Notes under the pieces: model-generated
What the model was told of the DNA's origin: nothing
Seen by the model: the letters and a program-made list of their open reading frames with translations, nothing else
The model's database searches: none
Position numbers and translations under genes: made by a program
Origin: Caulobacter sp.
Lineage (GTDB): Bacteria; Pseudomonadota; Alphaproteobacteria; Caulobacterales; Caulobacteraceae
Assembly: GCA_028291265.1 (NCBI GenBank)
Contig: JAQGIK010000093.1
Coordinates: forward strand, 1 to 64,000
DNA length: 64,000 nucleotides
Direction of reading: 5' to 3'
Shown here: in pieces, positions 28,501 to 37,200 of the stretch
How positions within the stretch are numbered: the first letter of the stretch is position 1
Layout of the letters: each line of letters begins with the position of its first letter

Positions 28501-29723
28501 GCCACGAACGCGGCTCGCGCGCCGTCCGCCAGTTCCTGGGCATCGACCACACCCCAGTTCAGGTCGAGCTTGCCGGCCGCGAGCAGCGAGACGTCCACCA
28601 GCTCGTCGAACAGCCCCAGCAGGGCCTCGCCCGACACGGCGATGACCCCCAGGCGCTGCCGTTGCGGGCCGGAGAGATCGTCGCCCGCCATCACATGGGC
28701 CATGCCCAGCACACCGTTGAGCGGCGTGCGGATTTCGTGGCTCATGGTGGCCAGGCGAGCCAGCATGGCGTCGGCCGCCATGTCTGCCGAGCGGGCGCCC
28801 GCCTCCGCGCGCCATCGGGTGATGTCCTGCGCCGCGCCGCGCAAACCCACGCAACGGTCGGCGACAAAGTCGGGCTCGCCGACCAGGCGCCACCATCTGG
28901 TGACGCCATCCGGGGCCAGGGTCCGCCCCTCGAACGTCAGGGGCTCGCCGTGCTCGATCACGGCGTCCAGGGCCCGGACCAAGGCCGGTCGGTCTGCTTC
29001 GAGCCACAATCCCAGCGCGTCGGCAATGGACATCTGCGGCGCCGGCGAGCCGTCGAGCAACGCGCAGAGTTCCGGCGACAGGGACGTCCGCTCGGAGGAG
29101 AAGTCCATCCCCCAACCGCCCACCTGCGCCATCCGCGAGGTCGATCGGAGCGCATCGGTGGTCCTGGCCGCATCGCTCATCCCGCGGGAGGCCTTGGCCT
29201 GGGTGGCGACCGGAGCCGCTGACCCGCCGGGCGAGCCCGTGGCGAGGGGGCCGGCGCCGTCCTGGTCGCCGGTCGCCGACTGGCCAGGCGTGCAGAACGT
29301 ATCGATGGCGCCCGTCAGGACGGCCTCGAGTTGCTCGACCGTGTCGGGCTTGACGATGACCTGGGCCGCCCCCCGCAGCCGGCTGCGAAGACCATCGGTC
29401 GGCAGGTTCGACGAGGTCAGCACCACCATCGTGAAACCGCGCTCCGCACGGCCCGCCAACGCCATAAGAAGATCGAAGCCGTTCTTGCGCGGCATATAGA
29501 GATCTATGAAGGCCAGATTCGGCGTGACCTCGCCACGCGCGATCATCTCCTCGGCCATCCCGCCATCGATCGCGCGCACGACCCGACCGACCATGGGATG
29601 CCGCGACAGGACGCGCTGGATCAGGTAGGCGTCGGCTTCATTGTCCTCGACGACGAGCATGCACAGCCCAGGCGTCGCGTTCGCCGCGGAAAGTTCGAGG
29701 GGCGCCGCCAGCGAAGTTTCCAT
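25518..29723 (-). CDS. Double sensor kinase ORF: REC-PAS-HisKA-HATPase-REC fused to TM-PAS-PAS-HisKA-HATPase (1401 aa); may be two genes (25518..27551 and 27552..29723)
   Basis: Two H-boxes ([45 protein letters not shown]), two ATPase domains ([39 protein letters not shown]), two REC domains; internal SD GGGGAGG at 27559-27565 upstream of in-frame ATG 27551. Confidence 0.88.
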   Translation of the reverse strand: [1401 protein letters not shown]

Positions 29724-29837
29724 GACTAGCGCGCCCCGGCCGCTCTGGCGGCGGCTTCAGCCGTCCGCGGATCCCGGCAGAGCGATGGCGCAAAATATTC
29801 CGTATTCATGGGTCGCCCACCCGCGAGTTTCCAGATA

Positions 29838-29858
29838 TTCACATCATGATCATGTGAA
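29838..29858. promoter_or_regulatory. AT-rich palindrome in divergent promoter region
   Basis: TTCACAT-catgatc-ATGTGAA, lies between divergent kinase and response regulator genes. Confidence 0.4.
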
Positions 29859-30131
29859 ATTATTCGTAAGGAAATCCATAATAAATCGATGTACTAACAA
29901 CTATCGTAATCTTTTATTGTACTCATTTTTGCGTGACGAAACGCCACATTATCTTTTGCGATTTTTTGTGCAAGCTCCAGCCTGTTTAGTATATTTATTC
30001 AAAAAAGCCTTCACAGGCGTGCTCGTTGAGCATACCACCCATGCGTGCTTGGTGTTTGAAATCACGGGCGAAAGCCAGACCCGCATCACTGGGACTAGTC
30101 GACGGCTTTGAGTTCATGGGGAGGAGGCGTG

Positions 30132-30614
30132 ATGAGTAATTTGACGATCAAAGCCCTGGGCAGACCAGCCGAACTTCTCCTCATCGAGGACAACTACGGC
30201 GATATACTGCTGACCCGGGAGGCGTTTCAGGACGCCAAGATCGCCAATAACCTCTCCGTCGCCGGCGACGGAGAAGAAGCCATGAGCATGTTGCGGCGGG
30301 AAGGTGAGCACGCCCATCACCCGGCGCCCGACCTCATTCTTCTCGACCTCAACCTGCCACGCATGGACGGGCGAGAGGTCCTGCAGGCGATCAGGGCCGA
30401 CCCCGGACTCAACCGCATCCCGGTGATCGTGCTGACCAGTTCGATCGCCGACCGGGACATTCTCAGGAGCTATGACCTCAAGGCCAACGGCTACATCGTC
30501 AAGCCGGTCGATTTCGAGCGCCTGAAGGAGATCGTGGCGTCGATCGAGTCGTTCTGGTTCACCGTGGTGGTCTTGCCCAGCGCGATCGCCGTCGAGCCGT
30601 CCAATGCCGCCTGA
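30132..30614 (+). CDS. Stand-alone response regulator receiver protein (Rcp1-like)
   Basis: ELLLIEDNYGDILLTREAFQ...LILLDLNLPRMDGREVLQAIR...VIVLTSS...GYIVKPVDFERL; SD GGAGGCGT upstream of ATG. Confidence 0.94.
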   Translation: MSNLTIKALGRPAELLLIEDNYGDILLTREAFQDAKIANNLSVAGDGEEAMSMLRREGEHAHHPAPDLILLDLNLPRMDGREVLQAIRADPGLNRIPVIVLTSSIADRDILRSYDLKANGYIVKPVDFERLKEIVASIESFWFTVVVLPSAIAVEPSNAA

Positions 30615-31356
30615 TCCCTGTTGGGCCGACGGGAACGCCTGCCACCGCATCGCCGCCGAGGAAGAACTTCAATCCTTCAGCTACATGGTTTCCCACGACC
30701 TCGCGGCCTCGTTCCGCCAGGTCTCGGAATTCTCCCGCCTGCTGCTCGGCGAACTCGGCGAGGATCTGACGACCAGACAGTTGGCTCACGCCGCCCATAT
30801 CCGCGCGGCCACCGAAAATTGCCAACTGATGATGGAGCAGCTTCTCGTCTATTCCCGCGTGCAGCGGAAGGATCTGGCCAAGGTGCGCCAGGACGCCAAC
30901 AGTAGCCTGGCGCTGCCGATCCTGCAGCTTGCGGCGCAGGCCGCGGCGGCCGGCGGTGGGATGACGATAGAGCCCCTGGGCGAGGTCTTCGCGGACATGC
31001 CCCTGCTCGTGCTGGCCTTTCAACATCTGGCCAGCAACGCGGTCATGTTCCATCGTCCGGGCGTCGGGCCGCGGATCGCCGTCCAGCCCGCCCACGACGA
31101 ATGGGCGTGGCGGGTGCGGATCACCGACAACGGCGTCGGTGTCGAGCAAGCGTACAGGGAGAAGGTGTTCCATATGTTCCGGCGCCTGCACGGCGCGGAC
31201 GCCTTTCCCGGTGTCGGCGCCGGTTTGGCGATCGCCCGGTGCATCGCCCATCGGCACGGCGGCGCCCTGATCTTCCTCGATCGCGACGAGGGGGCCTGCG
31301 TCGAGCTGGCCCTGCCGTGGGACGGGGGGCGTCCGCTGAGCCGGGCGACCGGCTAG
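30604..31356 (+). CDS. Histidine kinase (HisKA-HATPase, no sensor domain)
   Basis: EEELQSFSYMVSHDLAASFRQVSEFSRLL; DNGVGVEQAYREKVFHMFRRLHG; GVGAGLAIARCIAHRHGG; overlaps preceding RR gene. Confidence 0.92.
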   Translation: MPPDPCWADGNACHRIAAEEELQSFSYMVSHDLAASFRQVSEFSRLLLGELGEDLTTRQLAHAAHIRAATENCQLMMEQLLVYSRVQRKDLAKVRQDANSSLALPILQLAAQAAAAGGGMTIEPLGEVFADMPLLVLAFQHLASNAVMFHRPGVGPRIAVQPAHDEWAWRVRITDNGVGVEQAYREKVFHMFRRLHGADAFPGVGAGLAIARCIAHRHGGALIFLDRDEGACVELALPWDGGRPLSRATG

Positions 31357-31366
31357 CGAGAACCCA

Positions 31367-32485
31367 ATGCCCAAACTGTTCCTCGTCGTCGATGACAGTG
31401 AAGCAGAGCGCGAGCTCATGGCGCACACCTTGAGGAGCGCTTTTTCCGACGCCGAGGTTCGCACCAGCGGTCACCCGGCCGACGTCCCGCGACTGTGCGA
31501 AGCGCAGCGGTTCGATTGCGTCCTGCTCGACTACAACATGCCGGAACTGGACGGTCTGGCGCTCGCGCGACGACTCAGGGCGACCGACCCCTACCTGCCG
31601 ATCATCCTGGCCACCAACGTCGGCGACGAGATGCTGGTGGCGGAGGCGCTCCGCAGCGGGGCGTCCGACTACATCCCCAAGCCGCGCGTCACGCTCGAGT
31701 CCATCGAGCGGATCGTCAATCGATGCATCCACACCTGCGCCCAGGCACGATTGATCGACGACCAGCGGGCCGAGCTTGAGAACTTCGCCTTTGCTCTGGC
31801 CCACGACTTCAAGCAGCCGATTCGTCAGATCATCACCTTCAGCGGCCTGGTCTCCGAAGGCATGCTCTCCGGCCAAACGAGCGAAATGCAGCAACATCTG
31901 ACCTTCCTGAGCGACGCCGCAAGCCGCCTGGCCCGGCTGGTCGACGTGATGTCCCAGTACACGCTGCTCAATCAGCCCCCCGAGCTCGAAGACATCGACC
32001 TTGGCCGCGTGATCGGCTCCGTCAGGGCCTCGCTATCGGCCCTTCTGGAGGAGCGATCAGGTGAACTTGTGTCGACGGTCGACCTGCCGGTCATTCGCGG
32101 AAATGAGACGCTTCTGATCCAGATTCTGGAGAATCTCGTGATCAATGGGCTGACCTATAACCGAAGCGCGGTTCCGCGCGTCGAGGTGGCTGCCCGGCCA
32201 TCGGGCGAGGATTGGATTGTCGAGGTGCGGGACAATGGCATAGGCGTTGACGCCGAATACCTGGCGGAAATTTTCAACCCCCTGGTTCGCCTTCACACCT
32301 CGGCCGAGTATGCGGGTAGCGGCCTGGGGCTGACTTTGGCGCGCAAGGCGGTTCTGGCGCAGGCCGGAGCGATCTGGTGTGCGTCGGACTTGGGTGAGGG
32401 GTCGGTCTTCCACCTCAGATTGCCCGCCGCCCGGTCGGTTTCTAGTTGTTTGGTCCCGGACTTCGATGGGTTGGGTCGACCTTGA
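31367..32485 (+). CDS. REC-HisKA-HATPase hybrid kinase; last ~14 residues encoded by IS remnant
   Basis: LFLVVDDSEAERELMAHTL...CVLLDYNMPELDG; LENFAFALAHDFKQPIRQIITFSGL; DNGIGVDAEYLAEIFNPLVRLHT; GSGLGLTLARKAV. Confidence 0.92.
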   Translation: MPKLFLVVDDSEAERELMAHTLRSAFSDAEVRTSGHPADVPRLCEAQRFDCVLLDYNMPELDGLALARRLRATDPYLPIILATNVGDEMLVAEALRSGASDYIPKPRVTLESIERIVNRCIHTCAQARLIDDQRAELENFAFALAHDFKQPIRQIITFSGLVSEGMLSGQTSEMQQHLTFLSDAASRLARLVDVMSQYTLLNQPPELEDIDLGRVIGSVRASLSALLEERSGELVSTVDLPVIRGNETLLIQILENLVINGLTYNRSAVPRVEVAARPSGEDWIVEVRDNGIGVDAEYLAEIFNPLVRLHTSAEYAGSGLGLTLARKAVLAQAGAIWCASDLGEGSVFHLRLPAARSVSSCLVPDFDGLGRP

Positions 32486-32635
32486 ATCTGTCGGGTTCTT
32501 TGTCCAGATTTTGCAGACGTATTCGAAGGGGGTGAGCCCGCTCAGCGTCTTCAGCCGGCGAGCGAAGTTGTAGGCGTCGATGAAGTCGCCAAGGTGGCTA
32601 CGCAGATGCCGCCTGTTCGTCACGTCGCGCCGACT
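32447..32635 (-). mobile_element. IS481-type transposase 3' remnant (copy 2, inverted relative to copy 1)
   Basis: NRRHLRSHLGDFIDAYNFARRLKTLSGLTPFEYVCKIWTK, then a 1-nt frameshift, then EPDRFKVDPTHRSPGPNN*; terminus TGTTTGGTCCCGGAC next to tCTAGt. Confidence 0.87.
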
Positions 32636-32689
32636 GATCAAGAAGGAAAGGGTCTGCGCCAAGCCGGACCCGCGCCAGAAGTGTTGCGG

Positions 32690-33285
32690 CCAAGCTCCAG
32701 GCCGATGGCCTTGCGGGTCGCGCTGCGGCCGCCATCGCAGCCGACCAGATATCGGGCCTCGACCCTTTCCCCGCTTGTCAGGGTCACCGTAACGCCCTCG
32801 TCGGACTGATCGACGGCGGCCAGGCCTGTATCATATTCGATCTTTCCGCCGAGCTTGATGAGGTGCGCCCGCAGGATCTCTTCCGTGCGCCACTGGGGGA
32901 TCATCAGCATGTTCGGATAGGGGAGCGCCTCCGATGACGGATGATGCGTTCCGAGGGAGCCGGTCTTGAAACCAAAGGGCCCAAAGTGGACCTTCATGAA
33001 GGGGTAGAGCGAACTCACGGCCACCATTTCGTCGGCGATGCCGATCAGGTCGAATATCTCGAGCGATCGCGGCTGGACGCCCTTGCCCCGCGATCCCAGA
33101 AACGGCCCGCTGGCCGAATCGACCAGCCTGATCGGGATGTTGCGGCGCAGGAGCTCAACCTGATCGGCCGGAACCACTCGACCGTCAGCCGGCAGACGCC
33201 CGACGAGCGCCCTGATACGGTTGCGCAGGAGGGTCTCGGTTGAGAAGTTGGCCGAAAAGGGTGGCGTCCGCGCCCTATCAACCAT
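32690..33285 (-). pseudogene. Truncated FAD-dependent (aromatic-ring-hydroxylase type) monooxygenase fragment
   Basis: VELLRRNIPIRLVDSASGPFLGSRGKGVQPRSLEIFDLIGIADEM...YLVGCDGGRSATRKAIGLEL; lacks an in-frame N-terminal GxGxxG and everything after the GCDGGRS motif; stops next to IS remnant. Confidence 0.8.
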
Positions 33286-33340
33286 GCCCTATCAACCATT
33301 GCAGTCGGAAATTTCGCGCCTTGGGGAGACATTGATGCGG

Positions 33341-34288
33341 TCAACGGCCGACTTCCGCGCCATAGACCATCGAACCGTTGAAATCGCGAAACTCCAACTG
33401 AAGCGTGGCGCCGCTCAGCCGGAACACGGCGAAGCCCGAGCGGGACATCGCGAACAGCGTCCCGTCGAGGCGTCCGGTCGGCCGCACTTCCGAGCCAGCG
33501 CCGCTGCAAACGTAGTCCAGCTTGTCGATCCGGATGTGCTGCATGTCGTGGTCGTGGCCATTGATGTATGCCCGCACGCCGCGCCGCTGGAGGATCGGGA
33601 CCAGCGTCTCGATCAGTTCGGGATTGTTCCCGTGAATGAGACTGCCGGAGTAGATGGTGTGGTGTCCGAAGACGAGCTTCACGGCGGCCGTGGAGCGGCC
33701 TAGTTCCCGGTCCAGCCAATCCAGTTGGGCCGCCGGGTCTTGTCCCGCCAGATTGAGCGCCATCGCCCCGCCAGGCTTTGCGCCATCGTAGTCGTTGACC
33801 AGCGGCGAGGTGTCGAGGAAGAAGAGGTCGAGCTGCGGCGCACCCATCTCAGCCCCCGAGATTTTGTAATACCGGCCGGGCATGCGCCAGCGCCGGTTGC
33901 CGGCGCTGTAGTCGATTTGGGCCTGAACGTTGCCGCGGTAGTCGTGGTTTCCGAGCACGGCGGGCCACGGCGTCTGCAAGGACGGCGCCGTGTAGATATC
34001 CTCGAAGGACGTTTTCCAACGTGGATCCTCGGCGGACTCGACGCCGTTCGGGTAGAAGTTGTCGCCCAGGGCTACGACCAGGCGGCTGTCCAGGGCCTTG
34101 GCTGCGATTCCCATCTGGTCGGCGACCGCCTGTTGGTGTGAAGCGCCGTCGCGGCCCCAATCGCCTATCGCCAGGAAGGAGAAAGATGGCTCCGTGGCCT
34201 GTGCGGCGCCGGCGATCAGGGCGGCGCCTGCCGCCGCCATGGGAAGGCCGATGACGAGATCGCGGCGTGAAATGTCCAGTGGGCTCAT
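33341..34288 (-). CDS. Secreted purple-acid-phosphatase-like metallophosphoesterase
   Basis: Tat-like SRRDLVIGLPMAAAGAALIAGAAQA; FLAIGDWGRDG, ALGDNFYPNGV, VLGNHDYRGN, FGHHTIYSG, INGHDHDMQHI. Confidence 0.93.
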   Translation of the reverse strand: MSPLDISRRDLVIGLPMAAAGAALIAGAAQATEPSFSFLAIGDWGRDGASHQQAVADQMGIAAKALDSRLVVALGDNFYPNGVESAEDPRWKTSFEDIYTAPSLQTPWPAVLGNHDYRGNVQAQIDYSAGNRRWRMPGRYYKISGAEMGAPQLDLFFLDTSPLVNDYDGAKPGGAMALNLAGQDPAAQLDWLDRELGRSTAAVKLVFGHHTIYSGSLIHGNNPELIETLVPILQRRGVRAYINGHDHDMQHIRIDKLDYVCSGAGSEVRPTGRLDGTLFAMSRSGFAVFRLSGATLQLEFRDFNGSMVYGAEVGR

Positions 34289-37200
34289 GACGGGTCTCCG
34301 GGGCTCCGAGGCGACGCCTCGCGTCGGCGGGACATACCGCGCAGGGCGGCAATCAGGGTGGGCAGGGCGAACAGGACCAGCGGCACGCCCGCCAGCAGGC
34401 CGGCGATGATGGCGATGGCCAGCGGCCGTTGCAGTTCCGAACCGCGACCCAGCCCGAGCGCCAGAGGCGACAGGGCCAGGATGGCGATCAGCGCGGACAT
34501 CAGGATCGGGCGAAGGCGGGCGGCGCCGGCTTCGATCAGTTCGGCCGCGCCGGCCTGCTGAACAGACTTCAGTTCGGCGAGGTAGAAGATGCCCAGCTCG
34601 CCAACGATGCCCAGCACCATGGTCAGGCCCATCATCGCGGAGATGTCGAGTTCGGTGCCGGTCACCCACAGACCGACGAAGACGCTCAGGGCCGACAGCA
34701 GCACGACGGAGACCACGCCCGCGACCGCCACGAAGCTCTCGAAATAGAAAAGCAGCAGCAGGGAGACCAGGAACACCGCCGCCGCGAACACCAGGGCCAG
34801 GCCCTGGAAGGACTTCTGCTGCTCGGCGTAGAGGCCGCCGTACTCGACGCGGACGCCCGACGGCAGAGCGACCGTGGCCATGGCGGCCCGGACATCGCGC
34901 ATGGCCGAACCCATGTCGCGACCCTGCAGCCGGCCGGTGACCGGCACGAAGGGCTGCAGGTTCTCGCGCATGATCTGCGCCTGGCCCTGGGCGATGGTGA
35001 TGTCGGCGACGCGGGAGAGCGGCAGCATGTGGCCGTCGGGGGCGCGGAGCAGAAGCCTGCCGTAGGACTCCACCCGATTGCGCAGGGCCGGCGGGGTCCA
35101 CACCCGGATGCCGACCCGCTTCTCGCCCTCGCTGACCTGGCTGGCCTCGGTCCCGCCGATCAGGGTGGCCACCTGGCTGCTGATCGCCTGGGGCGTCAGG
35201 CCCTCGACTGCGGCGGCCTCGCGGCGGGTGGTGATGACCAGGGCGTCCCCGGCCGGGCGTTCGCCATCAACCACCTCGATCAGGCCCTTCACCCCCTCCA
35301 GCTTCTTGGCCACCGTGGGCGCCAGCTGAGCCAGCACGGCCGGATCGTTGCCGAACAGCTTGACTTCAATGGGCTGGGGCACGGCGGTCAGGTCGCCGAT
35401 CAGGTCTTCCATCAGCTGGATGGTCTCGATCTCCAGCCCGGGAGTCTCGGCGGCGATCCTGCCGCGGATATCGGTCATCACCTTCTCGATGCCGCGTCGC
35501 TTGCCGGTCTTCAGCTTGACGAAGAAATCGCCCTCGTTTGCCTCGGTGAAGGTGCCGCCCAGGGCCAGGCCGGTCCGCCGGGAATAGCTCTCCACGTCGG
35601 GTGTCGAGCGGATCACGGCCTCGACCTGTCGCAACAGCCGGTCGGTTTCGGGAAGGCTCATTCCGGGCGGGGCGACGTAGTCGAGGACAAAGCCGCCCTC
35701 GTCCATCTTCGGCATGAAGCCGGTCTGCACCTGGGTGTAGGCGAGGCCCCCCGCCAGGACCAACACCCCGGCGATCACCGCCACCGCCAGGCCTGCGCGG
35801 CCCAGCAACCAGGTCAGCCAGCGTCGGTAGGGAGCTGAAAGCCGCTCCATGAACCGGCCGCCCTTCTCCGCCTGTTCGATGTCGCGGTCGCGCAACCAGC
35901 GCTCGGCCAGCACCGGGGCAACGACCAGCGAGAACAGCAGCGAAAAGACCAGGGCCGCCGACATGGTCACCGCCAGGGCCTTGAAGAAGCCGCCGGCCAC
36001 CCCCCCGAGGAAGGCCAGGGGCAGGAAGACCACGATGGTGGCCAGGGTCGAGCCGACCAGCGGGCGAAACATCTCCGCGGCCCCGGCCATGGCCGAGACG
36101 CCGTTTGTCGGGTCGCGCCGGGCTTCCTGCAGCCGCCGCATGACGTGCTCCAGCATGACCACCATGTCATCGACCACCAGCCCGACAGCGGCGGCCATGC
36201 CGCCCAGCGTCATCATGTTGAGGCTCATGTTCAGCACGCCGAGCAGCAGGGCGGTGGAGGCCAGCACGGCGGGAAGCATCAGGGCGACGATCAGGGTCAG
36301 CCGCCAGCTGCGCAGGAAGAAGAACAGAACACCGCCGGCCAGCAGGGCGCCCAGCAGGATGGAATCCCGCACACTGGCGGCGGCGGCGGTGACCAGTTCG
36401 GACTGGTCATAGAATGTGGTGATCTTCGCTCCGGCCGGCGCCTGGGCCTGCAGCACGGTGATCTTTGACTTGATATCCTTGATCAGGGCGACGCTGTCGG
36501 CATCGGGAGTCTGGCGGATATTGACCAGCACGGCGTCGCGGCCCTCGGCGGTCGCGCGGGTCCATTGCGGTGCGACCGAGGCGCGGACCTCGGCGATGTC
36601 GCCAACCCGAACCAGGCCGGCGGGCGTCGCCTTGATCACCGAATCGCGGATCGAAGCCAGGGTCGTCAGACGGTCTTCCGACAGCACCAGATACAGCCGA
36701 TGGCGATCCTCCAGCCGGCCGACGCCGGTCACCTGGTTGTTGGCCGTCAGGGCGGCGGTCAGGTCCTCGACCGACAGGCCGAGCGGCGCCAGTCGCGCCG
36801 GATCGGCCACCACCTGAAACTCCTTCTGCTGGCCGCCCAGCACCTGCACGTCGGCCACCCCGGCCGAGGCGGCGATCAGAGGCCGCATCTGCTGGTCGGC
36901 ATAGTCGCGCAGCTTGACCGGATCGACCGGACCGGTGATCGCCAGACCGAGCACCGGAAAGATGGTCGGGTCCATGCGCCGGACCTCGAACACGACCCCG
37001 GCCGGCAGATCGGGAACGGCGGCGTTGACGGCGGCCTCGGCCTGCAGGGCGGCGGCGACCATGTCCGAGCCCCAGTTGAAGCTGACGGAAATCTCGCCCG
37101 ACCCACGGCTGACCGTCGAGCGCAGGCCGGTCACCCCGGGGATAGCGCGCAGCCGCGCCTCCAGCGGTCGAATGACCTGAGCCTCCATCTCCTGGGCCGG

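Noticed and set aside
29641-30111. 156-aa plus-strand ORF in the AT-rich region
   Set aside because: Begins antisense to the double kinase and crosses the divergent promoter region; no RBS or domain similarity recognised.
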